Source: an uncultured Christensenella sp.
GTDB lineage: Bacteria; Bacillota; Clostridia; Christensenellales; Pumilibacteraceae
NCBI GenBank assembly: GCA_910578545.1
Contig: CAJTPT010000004.1
Coordinates: 1 to 64,000 of the forward strand
Reading direction: 5' to 3'
Length of the DNA stretch: 64,000 bases
The translations under genes were made by a program, and so were the position numbers. The notes beneath the pieces are model-generated. The model saw only the letters and a list, made by a program, of their open reading frames with translations. It did not search any database and was not told the DNA's origin. Shown piece by piece: positions 1 to 7,541 of this stretch (its first letter is position 1; every line of letters starts with the position of its first letter).

Positions 1-781
1 TTAAGAATTCCAGCACTTGCGCGTTGGTAAGGGGCGCGTTTACGGTAACGGAACAAGTTGCGCTCTTGCCGTTCGCGTTGGCGGTTATCGTAGCCGTACC
101 GTCTTTTAACGCAGTAATAACGCCGTTTTCCACCGTCACCACGCCGGACGGCGCAACCGTCCACGTTACCGTTTTATCCGTTGCGTTATCGGGCGTAAGC
201 GTTGCCGTTAAAGTTTCCGTTTCGTCTATTTCAAGCGTGATTTCCGTTTGGTCTAATGTTATTCCCGTTACGGGTACGGGCTTTGCCGTTACGTTAACGG
301 CGCACTCCGCGCTCTTGCCGTCTGCCGTCGCCGTAATTTTTGCCGTGCCTTGTGCAATAGCCGTTACCTTGCCCGTATTATCTACCGTTGCGATGTTCGT
401 TTTATCGCTTTCCCAAATAACCGTTTTGTTTGTAGCGTTGTCGGGCGATACGGTGGCGGTTAAGGTTGCCGTGCCGTCCACCTCTAACGTGATTTCCGTT
501 TGGCTTAATTCCACGCTTGCAACGGGAATTTTTACGCTCATAGTATAATCGCAAGTATCGCACTTGCCGTTGTTGTCGCCGTCAATATGCGCGGCTTTGT
601 CTTTTTCTTTTTGGGCGCAGCCGTCGTTTTTACACTCGTGCCAATGGTGGGTGGAATTAGTTACCCATTGCGTGCCGTAGTCGTGGGTATGCTTCGGCGT
701 ATCGTCGCCGCAAGCGGCAAACGAGAACGCGCAAGCCATTACGCATACAGCCGCCGTTAAAGTAGATAAAAACTTTTTCAT
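1..781 (-). CDS. Ig-like (BIG_2) repeat surface lipoprotein, 3' end outside window
   Basis: Reading from ATG at 781 toward the window edge gives an open frame with no stop, so the C-terminus lies outside the window. The start is set by AAGGAG seven bases upstream. The protein opens with a lipoprotein signal peptide (MKKFLSTLT..., lipobox FAAC). A short His/Cys-rich stretch follows (HTHDYGTQW...CKNDGC...CDTCDYT), then at least two Ig-like group 2 repeats, each with the pattern VxxVxLxQTEITLEVDxTxTLTAT, a W, an xIATV/GVVTV strand and a GTAxITATADGKSA strand. Such proteins are lipid-anchored outside the membrane in Gram-positives and usually act in adhesion or carbohydrate contact; that role is inferred. 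Its promoter lies between perfect inverted repeats (811-921), so expression may be phase variable. Confidence 0.85.
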   Translation of the reverse strand, partial: MKKFLSTLTAAVCVMACAFSFAACGDDTPKHTHDYGTQWVTNSTHHWHECKNDGCAQKEKDKAAHIDGDNNGKCDTCDYTMSVKIPVASVELSQTEITLEVDGTATLTATVSPDNATNKTVIWESDKTNIATVDNTGKVTAIAQGTAKITATADGKSAECAVNVTAKPVPVTGITLDQTEITLEIDETETLTATLTPDNATDKTVTWTVAPSGVVTVENGVITALKDGTATITANANGKSATCSVTVNAPLTNAQVLEFL

Positions 782-810
782 ACGTTGCTCCTTTTTCGGT
801 TGTAGTTATT

Positions 811-921
811 GTGTACTTTTACTACAACGCCGAAATTGAATGATTTTGATACTAAATATCGCGTTTATTATACCATATTTGCCGATATGAAAGCAATAGT
901 ATGACCGTAGTAAAAGTACAC
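811..921. repeat. Perfect 15-bp inverted repeats enclosing a promoter (candidate invertible switch)
   Basis: GTGTACTTTTACTAC at 811-825 recurs as its exact reverse complement at 907-921. The 81 bases between the arms carry a promoter directed toward the lipoprotein gene at 781. The arms do not extend beyond 15 bases on either side. A serine recombinase remnant begins about 20 bases beyond the right arm. This arrangement matches the known architecture of DNA-invertase-controlled phase-variable promoters, but inversion itself is inferred. Confidence 0.6.
867..896 (-). promoter_or_regulatory. Sigma-A-type promoter inside the inverted repeats, directed at the lipoprotein
   Basis: On the minus strand a perfect TATAAT (867-872) is preceded by TTGCTT (891-896) with an 18-base spacer. 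In the orientation present here it drives the lipoprotein gene starting at 781, i.e. the ON state if the segment inverts. If flipped it would point toward the recombinase remnant. Confidence 0.65.
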
Positions 922-940
922 TTTTCCTAAAATATTTATA

Positions 941-1165
941 TTGCGGGCGAACATACGCGAACGGCAAGCGGACGGAATACGTTTAGCCAAGAAAAACGGC
1001 GTTAAATTCGGCAGACCGAGAAAAGAATACAGCGACGATTTTTTAAGCATAGCAACTGACTACATACAAAAGCGCATACCGCTGAAAACGGCGTTGCAAT
1101 TATCGGGTGTAAAGCAAGACAATTTTTTCTATCACATACGAAGAATAAAGCGGTTAATAGATTGA
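941..1165 (+). pseudogene. Serine recombinase (resolvase/invertase) C-terminal remnant
   Basis: The frame encodes the linker and DNA-binding end of a small serine recombinase. The segment NIRERQADGIRLAKKNGVKF followed by GRPRK is the hallmark joining the long E helix to the C-terminal helix-turn-helix, and a short HTH-like stretch follows (LKTALQLSGVKQDNFFYHIRR). The catalytic N-terminal domain (about 120 residues with the nucleophilic Ser) is missing. The frame is closed by a stop at 911-913, just inside the right inverted-repeat arm, and the only start is a TTG without a clear ribosome-binding site. I read it as a 5'-truncated relic. It probably belonged to the family that flips invertible promoters, which makes its place beside the 811-921 repeats notable. 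Confidence 0.7.
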
Positions 1166-1312
1166 ATGACATTATACGACATTAAAAGCGGTATTGAGAT
1201 ACTTTTTCTTGTTCTAATCGTGATAAAATCAACGTGAGTTTTTATATCTTTTTTGCATAAGAATTTTTTAGTTTTGTTATTCGCTTGTGCTTACCGTCTG
1301 GGGACGGAATAC

Positions 1313-1412
1313 GCCGCCTTGACAAATTGTAAAGGGCGACGATTTATCTCCCGTAAGGCATAAAACCGTCGTCGCCTACGGCGCAAACCCTTGACAATTT
1401 GCCTGCGGCGGC
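1313..1412. repeat. About 100-bp imperfect palindrome
   Basis: Left arm GCCGCCTTGACAAATTGTAA (from 1313) pairs with CCCTTGACAATTTGCCTGCG (1388 onward, ending GGCGGC at 1412). An inner pair GGCGACGA/TCGTCGCC lies inside. The whole could form one large cruciform or RNA hairpin, as in miniature inverted-repeat elements. It sits exactly where the homology of the downstream recombinase fragment starts. Confidence 0.5.
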
Positions 1413-1900
1413 ATTTTTTGCCGGTTAAGACGGTCGAGGAATTGACAAACGCTTTTATAGAGGCGAAAAGCCCGCTGTTACGGGCGGGCATTGAAAAGAA
1501 AATGTCAGACTATGAAATTATGCTTGCCGACCTACAAAAGAGCAAGGCGCAAATACTGTTAGAACGCGGGCGCAAAGTTACCGCAAAAGACATTTTGCTG
1601 TTTATTGCCGACCTACTCAAAGGCAACCCGGCAGACAAGGACTATCAGCGGAAAATCATTGACAACCTTGTTTTCGCGGTGTATATTTATGACGACGAGA
1701 GAATAAAAACTGTCGGCTATCTGAATTTAGGCGTTGACGAAAGCATAGAAAAGATAAGACTTGACGAAACAAACGAGGTCGTTGAAAGGTTGAAAGCGTG
1801 TTCAAACTCTCACACCCTTACTCCACCAAGCGGACGGACGCGGAAGCGTCCGTTTTTTCTTGGCGGAGATAAACACATGTATCGAGAACGCACACCGTAG
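1391..1900 (+). pseudogene. Large serine recombinase C-terminal remnant
   Basis: About 135 residues resemble the extreme C-terminus of large serine recombinases of clostridial integrative elements: a coiled-coil-like region (VEELTNAFIEAKSPLLRAGI... to LLERGRKVTAKDI) followed by the terminal block DILLFIADLLKGN...RKIIDNLVFAVYIYDDERI. The N-terminal catalytic domain, the recombinase domain and the zinc ribbon are absent. Recognisable sequence begins near 1424, right after the palindrome, and the first ~10 codons lie within the palindrome. The frame then reads through a Rho-independent terminator (1835-1858) to a stop at 1900, so the original stop seems lost. It is a dead fragment, probably left by an excised or decayed mobile element. 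Confidence 0.7.
1835..1858 (+). terminator. Rho-independent terminator
   Basis: Stem CGGACGC, loop GGAA, stem GCGTCCG, then six T. It lies within the degenerate 3' end of the recombinase remnant. Confidence 0.85.
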
Positions 1901-2116
1901 CTGTGCACAATTTCTTTCTAGCTTACAGAGAATATATTTTCATATTTATAATGCAATGCTATTTCGTCGTGCTATTCGCTAGCGCGCGGCGTAGACGAAG
2001 TCCGCCCGCGATTTCCGCGCGCAGCCCACTTATATCAAGTAATAAGTAAAAGTGAATAGTAATTGACTGCTGCGCGGGGATTTAATCACCCACTCGTTAG
2101 ACTTATCGGCTCGTAT

Positions 2117-3166
2117 TTAAGCGTACATTGCGGCGGTGATGTAGCTTGCGGCTATCGACAGCGCTACGCCGAGCACGATAGAGCCGACAAATATTATCGT
2201 CTGAACCTTGCCTATCTTAAATGTGTGCTTGTACAACGCGGTCACCATAAACGCCAAGCTTGCCACGATAACGGCAAGCAAAATCGAGTACACACTGTCT
2301 ACAATATCGATATTGATAAACAAGCAAAGCGTAAGAAGCGGAATCATCACCTTATAGCCAAACGGCGAATTTGACACGCCGCCTATGTTTTCCGTCTTGG
2401 ATTTCGGCTCTGTCACAAACAGTAAAACCGTTGCCGCGACGGCTTGAAGTCCGGTAAGGATATACCCTACCGTCATGTTTGGGAGATGGGCGTCGCCGTA
2501 GCCTATACTTGACAGAGTATGCGCTTCTATAAACGACGAAAAATAATCGGCGATCGTAATGAGCGGCGAAATCGGTGCGAACATGACCGGCGATACGTCG
2601 TGGAAGAATACTGCTACAACGCTCGCAACCGCAAACGCCGCAAACATCCAAAATATAACAAACACAAAGCCGTCCAGCATTCTGTCGGCACAAGCGAATA
2701 CAAAGCTTACTATACTGTAAAGGCAAAACATCGCGGGAAGCGAAGCGAAGTACGCTGCAAAGTAATACGACTCCGAGATAGCTTGTAAAGGGTACTTTAT
2801 AACGGCCGATATTATGCCGAAAATGAACGCCACTGTGTACGGCGCGTACACAGCTATAAGCCCGAGCAGATATTTTACGCGCAATATTTGTCCGCGTTTG
2901 AGAGGCAGTGCGTAATACAAATCGACGCTACGCTTTTTCATCTTGTACGACAGCATCCATATGGGCACGACTGCGGCAAGCAGTCCGCCCATAAACAACA
3001 TTACATCCAAACCGCTTTCAGGCTTGGCTGTTTGAAAACCGAAAATATCGGTGTATCGGTAAGTCAGAATGACTGCAACCGTTATTGCGGTCATGATAAG
3101 CGCTATACAGCATATCGCGAAAATTGCTTTTTTCAGTTCGTAAACAAAATACTTCCGTTCACTCAT
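2117..3166 (-). CDS. ABC transporter permease (ABC-2 type, YtrC/D-like)
   Basis: A 349-residue integral membrane protein with about eight hydrophobic segments. It has a basic cytosolic N-terminus (MSERKYFVYELKKAIF), a first transmembrane helix, and an YYALPLKRGQILRVKYLLG motif between helices that is typical of ABC-2-type permeases. It is the membrane partner of the ATPase encoded immediately upstream; the two genes overlap by four bases (ATGA), implying translational coupling. Transported substrate is unknown. YtrABC-like systems in Firmicutes respond to cell-wall-active compounds, and I infer a similar role from the operon order GntR, ATPase, permease. Confidence 0.85.
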   Translation of the reverse strand: MSERKYFVYELKKAIFAICCIALIMTAITVAVILTYRYTDIFGFQTAKPESGLDVMLFMGGLLAAVVPIWMLSYKMKKRSVDLYYALPLKRGQILRVKYLLGLIAVYAPYTVAFIFGIISAVIKYPLQAISESYYFAAYFASLPAMFCLYSIVSFVFACADRMLDGFVFVIFWMFAAFAVASVVAVFFHDVSPVMFAPISPLITIADYFSSFIEAHTLSSIGYGDAHLPNMTVGYILTGLQAVAATVLLFVTEPKSKTENIGGVSNSPFGYKVMIPLLTLCLFINIDIVDSVYSILLAVIVASLAFMVTALYKHTFKIGKVQTIIFVGSIVLGVALSIAASYITAAMYA

Positions 3167-4035
3167 AACACCGATCCCCTACGCACTTCCTCGATGAAGT
3201 AGTCCTCGAAGTCCATACCGACCTCGTCGATAATCAACGGATTCATTCCGTTAAGCTTATTTAGAAGTTCCTGCTTTTCGCCGCGCGCGACTACTGTTAT
3301 AACGCGTCCCACTCGGGTAAAGCGCATACAACGGAAAGGCATGTCGCTTTCGTTCACCTCGGTATCGAACACGACCTGAAGTTTGATTATATTGTCGAGC
3401 GCATCCTCGATCTTGCCGCAAACCTTGACTTCCGAGTCGTCGATCAGTATAAAGCTGTCGCATATATCTTCGAGCTCGCGCAACGAGTGCGACGCTATTA
3501 TCACTGTCGAACCCTGGTCATGCAAATCGATTATGCCGCGCTTAAACTCGAGCCGTGCAAGCGGGTCGAGCCCGTCGAACGATTCGTCGAGCAACAAATA
3601 CTTCGGCTTGCATGCAAACGCCGCCGCTACAAAGACTTGTCGCTTCATACCCTTTGAAAAATTCCTTATCGGCTTTTTTAGGTCAAGCCTGAATTTTTGC
3701 ACGTAGCTATTGTATATACCGTCGTCAAAGTCGTACATCGTTTTATAAAACGCACGCAGTTTTTCGCCCGTCAGCCCATGCTCGAAGAACGGATCGTCGG
3801 CAAGGAAGAACATATCCTGCTTAACCTCGGGATTGTCAAACGTCGGCTTGCCGTCGATCGTCACCTCACCCGCGTCCGCCCTTAGCACGCCGCATATAAT
3901 ACGCAAAAGCGTGCTTTTGCCCGCGCCGTTTATTCCGACAAGTCCGCATATACTACCGTCGGCAACCGTTACGTCGGCGCCGTTAAATACCGTTTTGCTT
4001 TCAAAAGCTTTATGTATACCCCTTGCGGTTATCAT
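3163..4035 (-). CDS. ABC transporter ATP-binding protein
   Basis: A 290-residue cytosolic ATPase. Walker A is GINGAGKST, the signature loop is NFSKGMKRQ (a degenerate LSGGQ, usual for this subfamily), and Walker B is KYLLLDESFDGLD followed by an H-loop IIASHSLREL. Length and an extra C-terminal regulatory stretch fit the YtrB/BcrA-like group of drug- or peptide-handling exporters. It is the second gene of a three-gene operon: its start overlaps the regulator stop by one base (TAATG) and its end overlaps the permease start by four bases. Confidence 0.92.
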   Translation of the reverse strand: MITARGIHKAFESKTVFNGADVTVADGSICGLVGINGAGKSTLLRIICGVLRADAGEVTIDGKPTFDNPEVKQDMFFLADDPFFEHGLTGEKLRAFYKTMYDFDDGIYNSYVQKFRLDLKKPIRNFSKGMKRQVFVAAAFACKPKYLLLDESFDGLDPLARLEFKRGIIDLHDQGSTVIIASHSLRELEDICDSFILIDDSEVKVCGKIEDALDNIIKLQVVFDTEVNESDMPFRCMRFTRVGRVITVVARGEKQELLNKLNGMNPLIIDEVGMDFEDYFIEEVRRGSVL

Positions 4036-4364
4036 TATCGACCGTAAACCTCCGTCAAAATTTTTTCAATATCCTCTCGGCTAACCCCCGCCGCCTTAAG
4101 TTCAGCTATCTTTTCCTTCGCAAGCCTTCGTATATCGCCCGCATTGCCGCCCACGTATACGCCTTTTTTGGGAATGGTATAAATTACCCCTTCCTCTTCA
4201 AGGGTGGAATAGGCGCGCTGAACCGTGTTTGGATTGACGCCCATCTCGAGAGCGAGCTCGCGACAGGACGGCAGACGCTCGTCCATAGCCGCAATGCCTA
4301 ACGCAATCCGCCGCTTGATCTCGTCAACTATTTTAAGATAAACGCTTGTTTTGTTTGTTTCCAT
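4035..4364 (-). CDS. GntR-family (YtrA subfamily) transcriptional regulator
   Basis: A 109-residue regulator. The N-terminal winged helix contains the GntR signature (QRAYSTLEEEGVIYTIPKKG, with SCRELALEMGVNPNTV as recognition helix). The short C-terminal helix pair (RRLAKEKIAELKAAGVSREDI) is what distinguishes the YtrA subfamily from ligand-binding FadR or HutC types. It is first in the operon with an ABC ATPase and permease and probably represses it. A directly repeated 9-mer downstream of the -10 box may be its operator. No strong Shine-Dalgarno precedes the ATG. Confidence 0.9.
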   Translation of the reverse strand: METNKTSVYLKIVDEIKRRIALGIAAMDERLPSCRELALEMGVNPNTVQRAYSTLEEEGVIYTIPKKGVYVGGNAGDIRRLAKEKIAELKAAGVSREDIEKILTEVYGR

Positions 4365-4386
4365 GTTGGTTCGTATTTGCTCTAAT

Positions 4387-4432
4387 CTGTATTAACTGTA
4401 TTAAGTATATACCATATAAATAGGCTTGTCAA
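4387..4432 (-). promoter_or_regulatory. Promoter of the GntR/ABC operon with a tandem 9-mer
   Basis: On the minus strand TTGACA (4427-4432), a 17-base spacer and TATACT (4404-4409). Directly downstream, around the start of transcription, CTGTATTAA is repeated head-to-tail (4387-4395 and 4396-4404, plus-strand reading), a plausible operator for the first gene product. Confidence 0.75.
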
Positions 4433-4510
4433 TAGGTTTTATGTTTTTTACATTTTTTACCGTACGTCGGCGCACTTTATACCAAAGTTTTGTTTAAGTA
4501 CTAAATACTG

Positions 4511-4539
4511 TTGATAATCTTTGCGATATTTGTTATAAT
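4511..4539 (+). promoter_or_regulatory. Sigma-A promoter for the YgjV-like gene
   Basis: TTGATA (4511-4516), 17-base spacer, perfect TATAAT (4534-4539). Transcription would start near 4546, leaving an unusually long leader of about 185 bases before the ATG at 4732. Confidence 0.8.
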
Positions 4540-4545
4540 AGAAGT

Positions 4546-4731
4546 GAAATAGCTTGCCGGCAAGGGCTTTTTCACGACGTATTGCAACATACGGCTTTTA
4601 TTAGCTTTTAGCAAATACCTTGGCGATAGCAAAAACAAAACCATAGTTTTTGTGAGCCGCGTAACGTTATAATATGTCTGTAAGTAAAGCTTGGCGGTAG
4701 CCGCACTATAAATTTCGATGGGTACATATAC
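4546..4731 (+). other. Long structured 5' leader, class unknown
   Basis: Between the predicted transcription start and the ATG at 4732 the leader holds a CTTG-CCGG-CAAG hairpin near 4553, a perfect CAAAAAC/GTTTTTG stem near 4630-4653 and a GC-rich region with GCCGC and GCGG segments. I do not recognise a known riboswitch consensus and see no clear terminator within it. It may be a regulatory leader or may simply be untranslated sequence. Confidence 0.35.
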
Positions 4732-5697
4732 ATGGCAGTTTTAATCGGAAATATCCTTAATATAATCGCGCCTATAATACAAATACTTGCAAGCACTCTT
4801 AAAAGCAAGATAAAGGTATTGTTCGGCATAGTGATCGCGGCGGTTACTTGGGTAATCGCCTATATTCTGCTTGGCATTAAGTCTGCCGCCATACTTTCAG
4901 CCGTAGAGGCTGCTATCCCCATAGTCAATTTCGTGTTTGAAAAGAAGCGCTGGAAAAAACACTGGTCGATGTATGTTGTCCTTTTTGCGATAATTATTAC
5001 CGTTGCGGTAGTCTTTTATGAAAACCCAATCGAACTACTCCCCTCTATCGCCGTCGTATTCTTTGTGTTCAGCATAATGTTTGACAAACAGGTTTATTTC
5101 AGACTGTGTTTGATTTTGATGGCGTCGACATTTTTGATATACGGCATATTAAAAATGCAGTTCGGCATAATTGTGGGCAACGTAATAGACATAGTTTTTT
5201 TGATTGCGACCATGATTTTTTACTCGCTCAAAAAAGAAAAGCCCACGATCACGGCCGACGGGAACGCCGCTACGTCTGCTATCGAAACCGCAACGGAAAG
5301 CAATACCGAAACCGCGACCGAGCGCTCCGAGATTTTTATAACCGACGAAAAACGCAAGGAAATCGGCGGCACATGCTTTCACGAAATACAGTTTTGCACT
5401 AAAGACTTACCCGCCAAAAAGCTTGTACAATTAAACAATATACATAACTGGGCGACAGACTCGTTATACCTGGACGCAATGTTCGACGAGGATGATTTAT
5501 TCTACAAAAACTATAATAACATTTTCGGACAATTCGGCAAGCTGGACTACTTCGGCATAAATTATTTTACCAAAGAGCAAGCGCAAAAAATTCTGTCCGA
5601 CGTGCAAAGCCAAGATCTTCCCGACAAAGACACTTTAATAGCCTGGCTCGAGGTTTGCATTAATAACTATAACGGCTTTTACTTCCTGGGTGTGTAG
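4732..5697 (+). CDS. YgjV-like inner membrane protein with soluble C-terminal domain
   Basis: 321 residues. Residues 1-170 hold about six transmembrane segments starting with LIGNILNIIAPIIQILAST, in the arrangement of the YgjV family of small bacterial membrane proteins of unknown function. A Thr/Ala/Glu-rich linker (about 175-200) leads to a ~120-residue soluble domain rich in acidic and aromatic residues (CFHEIQFCTKDLPAKK... to YNGFYFLGV), which I cannot assign. It stands alone with its own promoter and a terminator at 5799. Two later genes here (5901 and 29919) also code for small membrane proteins with soluble tails, but they are not similar enough to call paralogues. Confidence 0.75.
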   Translation: MAVLIGNILNIIAPIIQILASTLKSKIKVLFGIVIAAVTWVIAYILLGIKSAAILSAVEAAIPIVNFVFEKKRWKKHWSMYVVLFAIIITVAVVFYENPIELLPSIAVVFFVFSIMFDKQVYFRLCLILMASTFLIYGILKMQFGIIVGNVIDIVFLIATMIFYSLKKEKPTITADGNAATSAIETATESNTETATERSEIFITDEKRKEIGGTCFHEIQFCTKDLPAKKLVQLNNIHNWATDSLYLDAMFDEDDLFYKNYNNIFGQFGKLDYFGINYFTKEQAQKILSDVQSQDLPDKDTLIAWLEVCINNYNGFYFLGV

Positions 5698-5798
5698 ATC
5701 GGGAGAATAAATATAATAACGCGATAACTACAATTTTAAATGATTTGATATTGTATATAAGCACAATGCCGCTCAATTAAGTATTATCGATCGACACA

Positions 5799-5829
5799 AA
5801 AACGGGCGCAAAAAGCGTCCGTTTTTATT
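5799..5829. terminator. Rho-independent terminator
   Basis: AAAACGGGCGC and GCGTCCGTTTTT pair around an AAAAA loop, followed by T. It follows the YgjV-like gene; A-runs on the left allow it to work on the minus strand as well. Confidence 0.8.
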
Positions 5830-5900
5830 TGAGAACATAAAGTATGAGTACCATACTCACGCTCGTTTATTCATACTATAAATACCGATAAAAATAGTCT

Positions 5901-6572
5901 TTATCGGTAGTATTTGGCTTTTTGGGAATGCAACTTATAAGTAATTATTCCGTCGAACACTGACACCAATAACACCAAACCCGATACAACGGTTACGCCT
6001 ACCGCACCCTCGATACGCATAAACACCTCGCCGAAACCGCTATTCGGCAGTCCAAGCCAAAACAAAAGCAATAACGTTATACCGAGCAATACTTCCGCAC
6101 CCCATACAAACTTTAACCGTTTTTTAAAAGTGCTAACGTGATTGGTCAACAAAATATTCATGCCCGTCGCATACGTAACACAGAAAAAAGCAAAGAAGCA
6201 AGCGCATATGATCGAAGCAAAGCCCGCCGACGTTACGACTTCGGCTTGATTGGGATTTTGCGGGTTTACATAAATCTGCACGGACCCCCCGATTTTTCCG
6301 CCTCCTTCATAATGCCCCGTTCTGTCCGTAAACGTATAATCCTTATCCTCATACGAATACGAAACAACGTAGTAATACGAGGAGCTATGCTTGCCGGTTG
6401 ACGTGTGCAATTTAACGTCTACTATCGTACCTTGTATTTTGACGTAATCCAATTCGTAGCTACGCAGTCGAGCCGTGTTCCATGCGTAAAAGCCTATACA
6501 AGCAAGAAATAACGCAACGGATATAGAGAGAAAAACGATTATCGATTGTCTTTGCTCTTTTAGTTCACTCAT
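5901..6572 (-). CDS. DUF3592-like membrane protein
   Basis: 223 residues. One N-terminal transmembrane helix (about 13-30) is followed by an extracytoplasmic beta-rich domain with the DUF3592 pattern: QGTIVDVKLHTST..., YYYVVSYSYEDKDYTFTDR, GGSVQIYVNPQNPNQAEVV. Three further hydrophobic helices follow. The family has no established function. It is transcribed in the same direction as mgtC-like 6606 with a 33-base gap, so the two may be co-transcribed. Confidence 0.75.
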   Translation of the reverse strand: MSELKEQRQSIIVFLSISVALFLACIGFYAWNTARLRSYELDYVKIQGTIVDVKLHTSTGKHSSSYYYVVSYSYEDKDYTFTDRTGHYEGGGKIGGSVQIYVNPQNPNQAEVVTSAGFASIICACFFAFFCVTYATGMNILLTNHVSTFKKRLKFVWGAEVLLGITLLLLFWLGLPNSGFGEVFMRIEGAVGVTVVSGLVLLVSVFDGIITYKLHSQKAKYYR

Positions 6573-6605
6573 GCTTTATATTTTACCTAAGTCCAGCGCC
6601 GAGTT

Positions 6606-7280
6606 TTAATACGCATCGATACGCTCAATGCTGATGATAAACGGATTATCGTTGCGGATTTCTATCAACCTTTCCGCCCTGAACATTTCGTTAGTGAATA
6701 TGGACGCCTCGCAAATAGACGAGCCGTCCTCGTCCGCTCTCACGCGAAAGCTGTAAAAATGCAGTACGCCGAACACGTCCTTTATTATGGAATCCTCGCC
6801 GTGAGTCAACTTGAAAACGATATTCAACCGATACGTCTTTTTGGTAACAAAAGGTTTTAGCTTGGTATGGAACAGCAACTGCATCAGCACAATAAGCAAC
6901 GTTGCACCCGTAGCCAAAACGTACATTCCCGCGCCTGCCGCCATTCCGACGCCCGCCGTCGTCCACAGCCCTGCGGCGGTAGTGAGCCCGCGCACCTCTT
7001 GCTGACGGAACATAATTATGCCAACGCCCAAAAAGCCGATGCCCGACACCACCTGCGCGGCTATACGCGACGCGTCGAAATTTTCGGCGTCCGAAAAACC
7101 GTATTTACTTACTACCATCATGAGCGCCGCACCCGCACACAGTATTGCATGCGTACGAATACCCGCCTCTTTACTGCGCATTTTACGCTCGAAGCCTATG
7201 ATAAAACCGAGCAAAATCGCAAGCAGTATGCTTACGAGAGTTTCGAGCTCTAATATAGCGCTTTCCGCAGTAGTAAACAT
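6606..7280 (-). CDS. MgtC/SapB-family membrane protein
   Basis: 224 residues. The N-terminal membrane domain carries the MgtC/SapB signature: ILLGFIIGFERKMRSKEAGIR, then HAILCAGAALMMVVSKYG, then the glycine-rich VVSGIGFLGVGIIMFRQQ and RGLTTAAGLWTTAGVGMAAG. The last ~75 residues form a soluble ACT-like C-terminal domain. Family members influence Mg2+ homeostasis or ATP synthase and survival at low Mg2+; substrate transport is not proven. The start is supported by AAAGGAG just upstream. Confidence 0.92.
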   Translation of the reverse strand: MFTTAESAILELETLVSILLAILLGFIIGFERKMRSKEAGIRTHAILCAGAALMMVVSKYGFSDAENFDASRIAAQVVSGIGFLGVGIIMFRQQEVRGLTTAAGLWTTAGVGMAAGAGMYVLATGATLLIVLMQLLFHTKLKPFVTKKTYRLNIVFKLTHGEDSIIKDVFGVLHFYSFRVRADEDGSSICEASIFTNEMFRAERLIEIRNDNPFIISIERIDAY

Positions 7281-7316
7281 TTTTTCTCCTTTTTACCTAA
7301 CATCTATTATATATTA

Positions 7317-7345
7317 AATATATCATAATAAAAAAACAAAATCAA
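7317..7345 (-). promoter_or_regulatory. Promoter of the mgtC-like gene
   Basis: Minus-strand TTGATT (7340-7345), 17-base spacer, TATATT (7317-7322). Confidence 0.65.
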
Positions 7346-7414
7346 TAGGCTTGCCAAATATAATTCGACAAACTTTTTCTTACGTTTGAGTTTGATAAAA
7401 AACACAACAGGCTA

Positions 7415-7443
7415 TTGACAAACGAATAAAAATAACGTATAAT
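7415..7443 (+). promoter_or_regulatory. Consensus sigma-A promoter
   Basis: TTGACA (7415-7420), 17-base spacer, TATAAT (7438-7443): a perfect match in both boxes. Transcription would begin near 7450 and run straight into a strong terminator at 7488-7541. Confidence 0.9.
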
Positions 7444-7449
7444 AATATG

Positions 7450-7541
7450 GTATAAAGATATCTGCCACCGGGTAGAAAGATGCTTTTGCATTCGTTGCAC
7501 GTCGATAGGTCTTAGCAGACGTGCCCACGGATGCTTTTTTT
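7450..7541 (+). ncRNA. Short terminated leader: candidate riboswitch, attenuator or small RNA upstream of pnuC
   Basis: A ~90-nt transcript from a consensus promoter ends in a large Rho-independent terminator: outer stem GCATTCGT/ACGGATGC, inner stem GCACGTC/GACGTGC, 14-base loop, then seven T (7535-7541). The ~35 bases before the stem (TATCTGCCACCGGGTAGAAA region) could be a small sensing domain; TTTTGC there could compete with the terminator stem. A PnuC-family transporter lies downstream, and pnuC genes are known targets of NAD-related riboswitches, but I do not recognise the consensus, so the class is open. Confidence 0.45.
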
